A stretch of DNA of 16,491 bases, taken from Synergistaceae bacterium (GTDB lineage Bacteria > Synergistota > Synergistia > Synergistales > Aminobacteriaceae). Of the stretch, positions 7,314-14,260 are shown one piece after another. The stretch lies in the NCBI GenBank assembly GCA_017427625.1, contig JAFRSL010000102.1, forward strand, positions 1-16,491. The letters run 5' to 3'. The notes beneath the pieces are model-generated. The model did not search any database. It saw only the letters and a program-made list of their open reading frames with translations, and was not told the origin of the DNA. Within the stretch, counting starts at the first letter, position 1. Every line of letters begins with the position of its first letter. The position numbers and the translations under genes were made by a program.

Positions 7314-9707
7314 ATGTTCAAACTCAATCCCGAAAAACTATACTTCTTTGACGGCGCAATGGGTACGATGCTTCAGTCACGGGGGCTCAAACTCCGCGAA
7401 ATCCCCGAGCTTCTCAACCTAACTCAGCCCGAATTGATACGCTCGGTTCACCGCGAATACCTCAACGCTGGAGCAGACTTCATCACCGCCAACACATTCG
7501 GAGCAAACCGCTTCAAGCTCGCAAATTCCGGCCACTCAGTCAGCGAAGTCATCAAAGCCGGCCTAACCTTAGTCCGCGAAATCACTCATGGAACACCCGC
7601 CCACGTAGCCTTCGATATTGGCTCAACAGGCCGCGTCATGTACCCCTCAGGTGATGCCTCGTTCGATGAAATATATGATGCCGTCGCCGAAATGGTCATT
7701 GCTGGGAGGGATCTTGCTGACGTTATACTTCTTGAGACTTTCACGGATTTGCACGAACTTAAAGCCGCCGTATTAGCCGCCCGCGAAAACTCTGACTTGC
7801 CAATTTTCGCAACAATGAGCTTCGAGGAATCGGGGCGTACATTCTTCGGCGCAAGCGTTGAGGCAATGACCGCGACACTTGAGGGGCTTGGCATTGACGC
7901 GCTGGGTGTGAACTGCTCGCTTGGCCCAGCACAGTTGCTCCCAATCGTTGAGAGGCTCTGCAAATGTTCGCACATTCCCGTGATGGTTCAGCCGAACGCG
8001 GGACTCCCCGTAATGAGGGACGGTGTTTCGCATTATGACGTTACGCCCGATGAGTTCGCTGAAATCTCGGTGAAGTTTGCGGAATTTGGCGTGAACATTC
8101 TCGGAGGCTGCTGCGGTACTACCCCTCAGCATATCGCACTCATGAAACGCGCTGTGATGTCGAAGGTCGGTCATGCAGTTGCCAGAAACATCCCTGATGA
8201 TACGCTTGTGTGTTCGCCGTCAAAAGTCGTAACCTTCGGGCGGAAATTCATCGTAATCGGCGAGCGTCTCAACCCGACGGGAAAGAAGATGTTACAGAAA
8301 GCACTCCGCGATGGTGATACGGATTATTTGCTGAAAGAGGCCGTCAAACAGCAGGAACAGGGCGCGGATATTCTCGACCTTAACGCCGGACTTCCTGACA
8401 TTGACGAACCCGAAGTTCTCACTCACGCATTGAGGGAGATTCAGGGTGTCGTGAATTTGCCGATTCAGATTGACAGCTCGGATGCAAAAGCACTAGAGTC
8501 AGCCGCAAGAATCTACAACGGTAAGCCAATACTAAATTCAGTCAACGGGAAATCCTCAAGTCTCGAAAGCGTTTTGCCCATAGCTAAGAAATACGGAGCT
8601 TGTGTCTTGGGACTTACACTCGATGACAAGGGAATACCTGAGTCGGCAGAAGAGAGATTCAGGATTGCCCGCCTAATTGTTGACATGGCCGAATCTCTTG
8701 GGATTCCTCGCCGTAACGTCCTCATAGACTGCCTCACCCTCACTGCCTCAGCACAACAGAAGCTAGTCCCTGAGACTTTGAGGGCAATACGAATGGTAAG
8801 CGATGAGCTTGGGGTAAAGACGATTTTGGGACTCAGCAACGTTTCATTCGGACTGCCGCGAAGGCCGCTCGTGAACCGCACGATGATGATGGCAGCGATA
8901 ATGCAGGGGCTTGACGGTGCGATCATCAATCCCGGCGACGCTGACCTCAAAGAGACGCTATATGCTTGGAATTTGCTTTCAGGCGGTGAAAAGGAAATGC
9001 AGGATTACATATCCTACTGCGAGGCTAACCCTGCAAGTTCGTCAGCAGCACCCGCAAAAAGCGCAGGCACTACCTCACAGTCAGCCGTGAACGATCTGAA
9101 CTCTGCGATAATTCGCGGCCTAAAGGACGAGGCAGCCTCAATGACGCGCGAACTCCTCAAAACCTCAAAGCCCCTCGAAATCATCGAGAACAACATCGTC
9201 CCAGCTCTTGATTCTGTCGGGAAAAGCTACGAGGCCGGAAAGTTATTTCTCCCTCAGCTCATAAAGTCAGCGGAAGCCGCAAAGTCAGCGTTTGAAGTTT
9301 TGTCGCTCAACATGGAGAAGTCAGGCGACACCGGAAAGGCTAAAGGTCCCGTGATCCTTGCGACTGTGTATGGTGATGTTCACGACATTGGGAAGAACAT
9401 AGTGCGGACGATTTTCGAGAACTACAATTTTGACGTTATAGACTTGGGGAAGGACGTTGCGCCGGAGAAGATCGTTGAGGCCGTAATCAATCGCGGTGTC
9501 AATGTCGTCGGACTCAGCGCGCTAATGACCACGACTGTAGCAAGCATGAAGGAGACCATCTCGAAGCTCAAGGAAGCCTGCCCGAATGTCAAGGTCATCG
9601 CTGGAGGTGCGGTTCTTACGCCGGAACTTGCGGACTATGCGGGGGCTGATTTCTACGCTAGGGACGCTATGGAGGGCGTTAGGATTTTGACGGGGCTTCT
9701 GGAATGA
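7314..9707 (+). CDS. metH: Cobalamin-dependent methionine synthase, lacking the reactivation domain
   Basis: A 797-residue cytoplasmic enzyme that transfers a methyl group from methyltetrahydrofolate to homocysteine through methylcobalamin. Domains in order: homocysteine methyltransferase (1-about 285) with the zinc ligands Cys201 (GVNCS) and Cys266-Cys267 (GGCCGTT); pterin-binding domain (about 312-560) opening with VIGERLNPTGKK; a Ser/Ala-rich linker (575-590); cobalamin cap (about 592-672); and B12-binding domain (about 678-797) with the lower axial ligand His690 in GDVHDIGKN. The protein ends there. The C-terminal AdoMet-binding reactivation domain of the roughly 1230-residue E. coli enzyme is absent, as is usual in many anaerobes. 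Any reactivation protein would be encoded elsewhere. The start ATG has AGGAGG at good spacing. The cofactor link to cbiD and cbiET in the same window is functional, not operonic. Confidence 0.95.
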   Translation: MFKLNPEKLYFFDGAMGTMLQSRGLKLREIPELLNLTQPELIRSVHREYLNAGADFITANTFGANRFKLANSGHSVSEVIKAGLTLVREITHGTPAHVAFDIGSTGRVMYPSGDASFDEIYDAVAEMVIAGRDLADVILLETFTDLHELKAAVLAARENSDLPIFATMSFEESGRTFFGASVEAMTATLEGLGIDALGVNCSLGPAQLLPIVERLCKCSHIPVMVQPNAGLPVMRDGVSHYDVTPDEFAEISVKFAEFGVNILGGCCGTTPQHIALMKRAVMSKVGHAVARNIPDDTLVCSPSKVVTFGRKFIVIGERLNPTGKKMLQKALRDGDTDYLLKEAVKQQEQGADILDLNAGLPDIDEPEVLTHALREIQGVVNLPIQIDSSDAKALESAARIYNGKPILNSVNGKSSSLESVLPIAKKYGACVLGLTLDDKGIPESAEERFRIARLIVDMAESLGIPRRNVLIDCLTLTASAQQKLVPETLRAIRMVSDELGVKTILGLSNVSFGLPRRPLVNRTMMMAAIMQGLDGAIINPGDADLKETLYAWNLLSGGEKEMQDYISYCEANPASSSAAPAKSAGTTSQSAVNDLNSAIIRGLKDEAASMTRELLKTSKPLEIIENNIVPALDSVGKSYEAGKLFLPQLIKSAEAAKSAFEVLSLNMEKSGDTGKAKGPVILATVYGDVHDIGKNIVRTIFENYNFDVIDLGKDVAPEKIVEAVINRGVNVVGLSALMTTTVASMKETISKLKEACPNVKVIAGGAVLTPELADYAGADFYARDAMEGVRILTGLLE

Positions 9708-9714
9708 GAATGTG

Positions 9715-9752
9715 AAAAAGCGTGCTCCTAGCCGGAAAATTAGGAACACGCT
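9715..9752 (-). terminator. Terminator of the first NNSGW-family gene
   Basis: AGCGTG (9719-9724) pairs with CACGCT (9747-9752), and TCCTA (9726-9730) with TAGGA (9741-9745), with one mismatch between the blocks. On the minus strand it is followed by five Ts (A-run 9715-9719), a good intrinsic terminator for the gene ending at 9761. It can also fold in the metH transcript, but there the downstream T-tract is poor. A near-copy lies at 10378-10410. Confidence 0.8.
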
Positions 9753-9760
9753 AACTTATC

Positions 9761-10198
9761 TTAACGCTGGTAGCTGACTCTGAAGTTGGGGCCGATGTCA
9801 ATCTCATCAACATTAAATACATCGATATTGCGGATTTCCTTCTTCTTACCTTTGCCGTAATCAATCCGAATATCCCAGTATCTTACGCCATGACGACTGG
9901 CAGAATTAGGGCATAGGAGAACATTCTGTCCATTTCCGAGAGTCATGCTCCTGCCGTCTGATACAAATCTGTCTCTCGCCTGCCACAAGGTATTTGAGGA
10001 AGGTCTCATCCATATTCCCCTGAACGTCCAGCCGGAATTATTGACAAGAGTAACGTACACTTCTGGAGTTCCATCATCATAAAACGAGCCTTCTGCTTCT
10101 ATATCTGGTAAAGCATCTTCAGCGTAAGAAGCCACAGCACCCGACAAACAAACGACGAGTACAGCAACAAGCAAGACCACAAAAAAGTTCTTCTTCAT
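9761..10198 (-). CDS. Small secreted NNSGW-family protein, copy 1
   Basis: A 145-residue exported protein of unknown function. The ATG at 10198 is chosen because GGAGGTGA lies just upstream and a clear signal peptide follows (MKKN, long hydrophobic core, likely cleavage after ASYA at residue 26). The frame extends 16 codons further upstream, but those codons belong to a decayed paralogue. The mature part has LVNNSGWTFRGIW (51-63), a W-x-x-x-R-D segment, GRSMTLGNGQN, RYWDIRID (106-113), a GKGKKKE turn and DIG (134-136), ending in a Y. The gene ending at 10429 shares all of these in the same order, so the two are paralogues. The pattern resembles small periplasmic proteins sometimes mislabelled argininosuccinate lyase (N-x-[ST]-G, IxxLY-SP, W, NG, WD). 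That resemblance is from memory. Confidence 0.8.
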   Translation of the reverse strand: MKKNFFVVLLVAVLVVCLSGAVASYAEDALPDIEAEGSFYDDGTPEVYVTLVNNSGWTFRGIWMRPSSNTLWQARDRFVSDGRSMTLGNGQNVLLCPNSASRHGVRYWDIRIDYGKGKKKEIRNIDVFNVDEIDIGPNFRVSYQR

Positions 10199-10354
10199 GT
10201 ATTCACCTCCTTCATGATGATTACCTTCTCCATCGTAAACCCACAAGTCCCAATAACGACAGTTCCGACGATCTTAACTCACGTTGTCAAACCTTATGGG
10301 CGTACTGAACCCTTTTGGTAACGTGTAGGTCCTGCCATTATATTCAATGATCAT
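10199..10354 (-). pseudogene. Remnant of a third NNSGW-family gene with an in-frame stop
   Basis: Read on the minus strand from 10354, the frame gives GRTYTLPKG, IRFDNVS, a TAA stop (10274-10276), then DRRNCRYWDLWVYDGEGNHHE. This lines up with RTSTLSNG, ITFDNVSQERRN and WDLRV in the paralogue at 10429-10830. The stop falls exactly on the Gln84 codon CAA of that paralogue, so CAA to TAA is a one-base change. The remnant lacks the signal peptide and NNSGW half at its 5' end. Its 3' end runs in frame into the ribosome binding site and start of copy 1. It also keeps RYWD, shared with copy 1. It is best read as a middle copy of a tandem array that lost both ends. Confidence 0.75.
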
Positions 10355-10377
10355 TCCTCCCTATACACGAAGTGAGA

Positions 10378-10410
10378 AGCGTGTCCCTATTCGGAAAGCA
10401 GGAACACGCT
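10378..10410 (-). terminator. Terminator of NNSGW copy 2, near-copy of the hairpin at 9719-9752
   Basis: AGCGTGT (10378-10384) pairs with ACACGCT (10404-10410), and CC with GG inside it after one mismatch. Its sequence matches the hairpin after copy 1 almost throughout, including the CGGAAA loop and AGGAACACGCT arm. The minus-strand T-tract is short (TTCTC), so termination may be weaker than at 9715. Confidence 0.65.
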
Positions 10411-10428
10411 TTGTTGACTTTCAGGACT

Positions 10429-10830
10429 CTAAATATCGCCAGGCCAGACGTAACCGATTTCCCAACCTCTGCCGATGTCAACTCCCATTATCTGAGAGAG
10501 AGGGATGTTGTGAAACTCGTGCTTCTTCCCGTCGGAAGTATCGACTCGCAAATCCCATGTGTCAACGTTGCGGCGTTCTTGACTAACATTGTCGAAAGTG
10601 ATGTGCATGTTGTGTCCGTTTGACAGTGTTGATGTCCTGCTGCCGTTCTTCACCACATCACGGGCTGGATTCCATTTCCTGTTGCCGGCAGGACTGAGCC
10701 ATATCTTCTTGAAATTCCACCCGCTATTGTTGTAAAGAGTGAAGTTGAGACTGAAAGCTCCAGCGGTGCCTGTCATTACCATAGCAAGAAGCAGGACTGA
10801 CAGCGACATAACACAAAATTTTCTCTTCAT
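10429..10830 (-). CDS. Small secreted NNSGW-family protein, copy 2
   Basis: A 133-residue exported protein of unknown function and paralogue of the gene at 9761-10198. Signal peptide: MKRK, hydrophobic core, likely cleavage after AGA at residue 25. The mature part is FTLYNNSGWNFKKIWLSP (30-47), a W-x-x-A-R-D segment, TSTLSNGHN (67-74), FDNVSQERRN (79-88), WDLRV (92-96), GKKHE (101-105), a VDIG segment (117-120) and a final Y-rich strand. The start ATG at 10830 has AAGGAAG about 9-10 nt upstream, a moderate ribosome binding site. No cysteine pair or catalytic motif is conserved between the copies. A single beta-rich domain acting in the periplasm or outside the cell is the most that can be inferred. 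Confidence 0.8.
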   Translation of the reverse strand: MKRKFCVMSLSVLLLAMVMTGTAGAFSLNFTLYNNSGWNFKKIWLSPAGNRKWNPARDVVKNGSRTSTLSNGHNMHITFDNVSQERRNVDTWDLRVDTSDGKKHEFHNIPLSQIMGVDIGRGWEIGYVWPGDI

Positions 10831-10986
10831 CTTTGCGCACTTCCTTGTCTATAGATTTCATTAAAGGTGAACACCATATTCACCGTTAATGCCTGAAATA
10901 TACGACCAAAGTACTGCATTTTCTCATTACTGCTATGTTGGAGGCAGTAAATAAATTCGGCCGTTGCTAAAATATTCTATATTGGT
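10831..10986 (-). other. Long AT-rich 5' leader of NNSGW copy 2 with two hairpins
   Basis: If transcription starts near 10987, the mRNA has an unusually long leader of about 155 nt. It holds two perfect inverted repeats: TTACTGC/GCAGTAA (10927-10933 with 10944-10950) and GGTGAA/TTCACC (10866-10871 with 10879-10884). The second lies about 35 nt before the start codon. No gene and no known riboswitch motif is visible. Confidence 0.35.
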
Positions 10987-10993
10987 TTACAAG

Positions 10994-11002
10994 ATTATAG
11001 CA
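10994..11002 (-). promoter_or_regulatory. Extended -10 promoter for NNSGW copy 2
   Basis: On the minus strand the sequence reads TGCTATAAT, a perfect extended -10. The -35 position holds only a weak match in A-rich DNA. The surrounding 10980-11060 is strongly AT-rich, as expected at a promoter. Further upstream GCGCAA/TTGCGC (11064-11069 with 11087-11092) forms an inverted repeat of unknown role. Confidence 0.5.
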
Positions 11003-11115
11003 TATTCTTTCTTTTGTTGTATATATTTTTACTATTTTTACGGTAAGTAATTTTATCGTTTATGCGCAAGTGCGTTGCTTTCGTGTTTGCGCCTGAATAT
11101 ACAGATGACCATAAC

Positions 11116-11143
11116 AAAAATCCCCGCCATATTTCAGACGGGG
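11116..11143 (-). terminator. Terminator after the gpmA-aminotransferase operon
   Basis: On the minus strand CCCCGTC pairs with GGCGGGG (plus-strand arms 11122-11128 and 11137-11143) in a 7-bp stem with one wobble, followed by ATTTTT. It lies 12 nt after the stop codon at 11156. Confidence 0.85.
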
Positions 11144-11155
11144 AATTATTCTCTC

Positions 11156-12364
11156 TTATGCCCGGATTGCTTCTGCTCTGCCGGGATATACAGTGAGCGC
11201 GTTCTTGAGAATGTTCAACGCTTTCTCGAGGTCTTCCTTCTTGAGAACATATGCCATTCTTACCTCGTCCATTCCCAAACCCGGCTGTGCGTAAAATCCG
11301 CTTCCAGGTGCGGCCATCGTCGTCTCTCCGTTGATGTCGAAGTTCTGAAGCATCCATATTATGAACTTCTCCGAATCATCAACCGGCAGCTTCACCATCG
11401 TGTAGAATGCCCCTTTAGGTTCGTGGCAGACCACTCCGTCAATCTCCTTCAAGCCCCTGTAGAGTACATCACGGCGCATCTTGTACTCCTTGTTGACTTC
11501 CTGAAGGTAGCTCTTCGGGGTCTTGTAGAGTGCCGCCGCTCCAACCTGCTCGATTGCCGAGACGCTCAATCTTCCCTGACAGAGCTTCATCACTTCGGCC
11601 AAGAAAGGCTTGTTCTTGATGGCAATACAGCCTATCCTTGCTCCGCACGCACTGAAACGCTTTGACACTGAGTCAATCATAATCACCCTGTCGATCGCGT
11701 CCTTGACTTCGCCAAAGCTCATGAAGTCGCCCGCCTCATATATGAACTCGCGGTAAACTTCGTCGGCAATGATGAAAATGTCATGCTTCTTCGCAAGTCG
11801 GCACAGCATGTTAATCTCATCAGGAGTATACGAAACTCCCGTTGGATTGCAGGGGTGCGAAATCCAGAATGCCCGCGTCTTCGAGTTTATGAGACCTTCT
11901 ATCACATCTTCAGGCGGAAGGTGGAATCCTGTGTCCGCTGTCGTAGGAATAGGAGTCAGCTTTGCGAGCGCGAGTTTTGCGAACGTGTTGTAATTCGCAT
12001 AGAATGGCTGAGGTACAAGAATCTCATCGCCAGGATCGCAGAGTATCATAACCGCGAACTGCAACGCCTCGCTTCCCCCGCACGTTATGTATATTTCGTC
12101 AGGCTCATAAGGAACACCCATAGCCTTGTAATAGCCAGATACAGCCTCGCGGAGTTCCTTTATACCCTGTGAAGGCTGGTAGGCTATCGTATGAGGATGG
12201 AAGTTCTTTATCGCCTCGAAATATTCATCTGGTGTCTTAATGTCGGGCTGACCTATGTTGAGGTGATAGACTTTCTTGCCTTTCGCCTTTGCCTCATCTG
12301 CATAGGGTATCAGCCTTCTTATTGGCGAGATCTTCAGCGCCTGTATTCTGTCTGATAAGTGCAT
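11156..12364 (-). CDS. PLP-dependent class I/II aminotransferase, aspartate aminotransferase type
   Basis: A 402-residue fold-type I aminotransferase, cytoplasmic, moving an amino group between an amino acid and 2-oxoglutarate. Motifs counted from the chosen start: NIGQPD (36-41), the Y-x-P-S-x-G substrate segment, CNPTG (172-176), ADEVY (200-204), the Schiff-base lysine Lys235 in SVSKRFSACGARIG, and Arg243 that helps bind the phosphate. The ATG at 12364 is preferred, with AAAGGAG about 10 nt upstream. An in-frame GTG nine bases earlier sits almost on top of that site. The family covers aspartate, tyrosine and alanine-type enzymes, so the exact substrate is not settled by sequence. It lies 15 nt after gpmA and is probably co-transcribed with it. 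Confidence 0.88.
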   Translation of the reverse strand: MHLSDRIQALKISPIRRLIPYADEAKAKGKKVYHLNIGQPDIKTPDEYFEAIKNFHPHTIAYQPSQGIKELREAVSGYYKAMGVPYEPDEIYITCGGSEALQFAVMILCDPGDEILVPQPFYANYNTFAKLALAKLTPIPTTADTGFHLPPEDVIEGLINSKTRAFWISHPCNPTGVSYTPDEINMLCRLAKKHDIFIIADEVYREFIYEAGDFMSFGEVKDAIDRVIMIDSVSKRFSACGARIGCIAIKNKPFLAEVMKLCQGRLSVSAIEQVGAAALYKTPKSYLQEVNKEYKMRRDVLYRGLKEIDGVVCHEPKGAFYTMVKLPVDDSEKFIIWMLQNFDINGETTMAAPGSGFYAQPGLGMDEVRMAYVLKKEDLEKALNILKNALTVYPGRAEAIRA

Positions 12365-12379
12365 GATTGCCACACTCCT

Positions 12380-13129
12380 TTACTTCTTCGCGCTTCCCTG
12401 TGATGCTACTGCTGCCTGCGCCTTAGCTATCGCCTCAGCGTCCCCAAGATACCTGTGAGAAATCGGCTTAAGGTTCTCGTCAAGCTCATAAACCAGCGGT
12501 ACACCAGTCGGGATATTGAGTTCGAGAATGTCCTTCTCCGAAATGTTGTCGAGGTACTTCACGAGTGCGCGGAGTGAATTTCCGTGAGCAGCTATGATGA
12601 TTTTCTTGCCGGACTTTATTGCGGGCACTATGGTGTCGTTCCAATAGGGGACAACGCGGGCCACTGTGTCAGCAAGGCATTCCGTGAGGGGAAGTTCTGC
12701 TTCTGTGAGGCCGGTGTATCGCGGATCATGGCCGGGATAACGCTCGTCATCTTTCGTGAGAACTGGAGGCTGAATGTCGTAGCTTCTCCGCCAGATTTTG
12801 ACCTGTGCATCGCCGTACTTTGCAGCCGTGTCAGCCTTGTTGAGACCCTGTAATGCTCCGTAATGCCTCTCGTTGAGCTTCCATGAATGCTGAACGGGTA
12901 TCCACATCCTGTCCATTTCCTCGAGGACGAGCCATAGCGTCTTGATTGCCCTCTTCAGGACTGAGGTGAACGCGTAATCAAACGCAAAGCCTTCTGACTT
13001 GAGGAGCTTTCCTGCCGAACGTGCTTCCTCGATGCCCTTGTCAGACAGCGGTACGTCCGTCCAGCCTGTAAACCTGTTCTCTTTGTTCCACGCTGATTCG
13101 CCGTGTCGGATTAGTACGATTTCATACAT
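12380..13129 (-). CDS. gpmA: 2,3-bisphosphoglycerate-dependent phosphoglycerate mutase
   Basis: A 249-residue cytoplasmic glycolytic enzyme that interconverts 3- and 2-phosphoglycerate through a phosphohistidine. It has the usual length of GpmA. Seen in the sequence: [10 protein letters not shown] with the phosphorylated His9, TGWTDVPLS, Arg60 in VLKRAIKT, Glu87 in [20 protein letters not shown], and the second catalytic His182 in [15 protein letters not shown]. The ATG at 13129 follows GGAGGA at good spacing. The frame stays open 28 codons further upstream but those overlap the promoter. It is the first gene of a likely two-gene unit with the aminotransferase. Such pairing is not a known pathway coupling, so the operon may be one of convenience. 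Confidence 0.95.
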   Translation of the reverse strand: MYEIVLIRHGESAWNKENRFTGWTDVPLSDKGIEEARSAGKLLKSEGFAFDYAFTSVLKRAIKTLWLVLEEMDRMWIPVQHSWKLNERHYGALQGLNKADTAAKYGDAQVKIWRRSYDIQPPVLTKDDERYPGHDPRYTGLTEAELPLTECLADTVARVVPYWNDTIVPAIKSGKKIIIAAHGNSLRALVKYLDNISEKDILELNIPTGVPLVYELDENLKPISHRYLGDAEAIAKAQAAVASQGSAKK

Positions 13130-13158
13130 GATTATTTCCTCCCTTTGAGTTTCACGTA

Positions 13159-13186
13159 AGATTAGCAGAAAATTCGAAAATTTCAA
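13159..13186 (-). promoter_or_regulatory. gpmA: Promoter of gpmA
   Basis: On the minus strand TTGAAA (13181-13186), a 16-bp spacer and TAATCT (13159-13164) form a plausible sigma70 promoter, strengthened by a TG one base before the -10. It ends about 30 nt before the gpmA start and partly faces the tRNA promoter at 13193. Confidence 0.5.
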
Positions 13187-13192
13187 AGCCAC

Positions 13193-13221
13193 TTGTAATT
13201 TTTCAGCATTCAATGTAAAAT
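13193..13221 (+). promoter_or_regulatory. Promoter of tRNA-Val
   Basis: TTGTAA (13193-13198), a 17-bp spacer and TAAAAT (13216-13221) precede the tRNA by 11 nt. The -10 and spacer match the promoter at 713-741. Confidence 0.6.
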
Positions 13222-13232
13222 CTTCTCAACTT

Positions 13233-13305
13233 GGGCAATTGGCACAGGGGTTAGCGCGCTTCCTTCACACGGAAGAGGTCACTGGTTCAAATCCAGTATT
13301 GCCCA
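13233..13305 (+). tRNA. tRNA-Val (anticodon CAC)
   Basis: The sequence folds as a cloverleaf. The acceptor stem is GGGCAAT with ATTGCCC, and the discriminator is A. The D arm is GCAC-loop-GCGC, with one A-C mismatch. The anticodon stem is CTTCC/GGAAG with loop TTCACAC, giving anticodon CAC (13266-13268) for the valine codon GTG. The T arm is ACTGG-TTCAAAT-CCAGT. The 3' CCA is not encoded, so it must be added after transcription. It has its own promoter and terminator. Confidence 0.93.
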
Positions 13306-13312
13306 TAAAAAT

Positions 13313-13347
13313 TTCCCCCTGACATTTTCGCCGGGGGGAACTTTTTT
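13313..13347. terminator. Bidirectional terminator between tRNA-Val and the binding-protein gene
   Basis: TTCCCCC (13313-13319) pairs with GGGGGAA (13334-13340). The plus strand continues CTTTTTT, ending the tRNA transcript. The minus strand continues ATTTTT, ending the solute-binding protein mRNA, whose stop is at 13364. Confidence 0.85.
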
Positions 13348-13363
13348 ACTCTTTTCTGCGTTA

Positions 13364-14167
13364 TTACTTTTCCGGTAAATAGTCCTTCGTGAGAACAACA
13401 GCAACCTGTTTTGCGTCCTCATAAGGCTCAGAGAAGTCCGTGAACATCTTGCGCTCCTCGTTCACCGTGATGCCCGCGCAAATCATGTCAACCTTTCCTG
13501 AGTTCACCGCCATGAAGAGCGAGTCGAACGGGTAAGCGATGATTACGAGTTCCTTGTTGAGCTTCCCTGCAATGAGCGCGCACATCTCGATGTCGATTCC
13601 CGTGTAGCCGTCGCCGACCTTGATGTCATAGGGAGGGAATCCTGACTCTGTTCCGAGATAGAGCTTTCCGCCCGATGCGCCTTTGTGGAGGTCAATGTCT
13701 TCAGGCTTCGCGGCTGTTGGGTCTTCCTTGTACTTCAGCATGATTGCCTCAAGTGAACCGTCGGCCTTAATCTCAGCGAGTGCCTTGTTGACCTGCTCGA
13801 GTAATTCCTTGTTGCCCTGCTTGAAGCCGATCGCGTACTGCTCGACAGTGAGAGCGTCAGGAAGAATCTTCAGCGTCTCGGGGTCATTCTTCACGAACTG
13901 CTTCGCTGGTGCTTCGTCCATGATTGCGCCCTGAATCTTTCCGACCTTGAGAGCCTGAATTACGTCCGTAGCTTTCTCGTAGGTCGTGAGCTGTTCTTTC
14001 GCTTTGTCGCCGAGCATGTTCTTGGCGATGCCCTCTGCGATTGTTCCGCGCTGAGTTCCGATTTTGATGCTGACGAACTGATCGGGCTTTGAGATGTTGA
14101 GGCCCTCAGCGAATGCCGCGCCCGCAGTAATTGCGAGAAGTGCGAGAACGAGTGAAATTTTCTTCAT
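13364..14167 (-). CDS. Periplasmic amino-acid-type solute-binding protein (family 3), halves in permuted order
   Basis: A 267-residue exported binding protein. The signal peptide ends near AFA (residue 20); there is no lipobox cysteine, so it is predicted to be soluble in the periplasm. In canonical family 3 proteins such as HisJ, the FPPY / R-containing lobe comes first and the GTT-loop lobe second. Here the order is reversed. Residues about 28-148 carry the usual second half: IKIGTQRGT, then AIMDEAPA with Asp84, then VNKALAEIKADGS. Residues about 167-262 carry the usual first half: YLGTESGFPPY, GYTGIDIEM, VDMICAGITVNEERK with Arg239, and TDFSEPY. A linker (148-167) joins the old C-terminus to the old N-terminus. 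Ligand-contact motifs are intact, so it is probably functional for an amino acid or similar ligand. No permease or ATPase gene is next to it. The start has GGAGGA upstream. Confidence 0.9.
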   Translation of the reverse strand: MKKISLVLALLAITAGAAFAEGLNISKPDQFVSIKIGTQRGTIAEGIAKNMLGDKAKEQLTTYEKATDVIQALKVGKIQGAIMDEAPAKQFVKNDPETLKILPDALTVEQYAIGFKQGNKELLEQVNKALAEIKADGSLEAIMLKYKEDPTAAKPEDIDLHKGASGGKLYLGTESGFPPYDIKVGDGYTGIDIEMCALIAGKLNKELVIIAYPFDSLFMAVNSGKVDMICAGITVNEERKMFTDFSEPYEDAKQVAVVLTKDYLPEK

Positions 14168-14215
14168 TGTGATAAATCCTCCGTTACAGCAAATTTTTGT
14201 CTTTCAACGCCGGAT

Positions 14216-14243
14216 ATTATACACTAAATTTTCTGACTGTAAA
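14216..14243 (-). promoter_or_regulatory. Promoter of the solute-binding protein gene
   Basis: On the minus strand TTTACA (14238-14243), a 16-bp spacer and a perfect TATAAT (14216-14221) form a strong sigma70 promoter, 49 nt before the start codon. It lies 18 nt past the cbiET stop. No terminator separates cbiET from it, so read-through from the cobalamin genes is also possible. Confidence 0.7.
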
Positions 14244-14260
14244 TATATTTTCGTATTATA

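Noticed and set aside
10199..10246. N-terminal extension of NNSGW copy 1 starting at 10246
   Set aside because: The extra 16 codons match the tail of the decayed paralogue, and a strong ribosome binding site and signal peptide support the ATG at 10198.
13233..13347. tRNA-Val as an integration site of a mobile element
   Set aside because: No integrase, no repeated tRNA 3' end and no phage-like genes are present; the downstream hairpin is a simple terminator.
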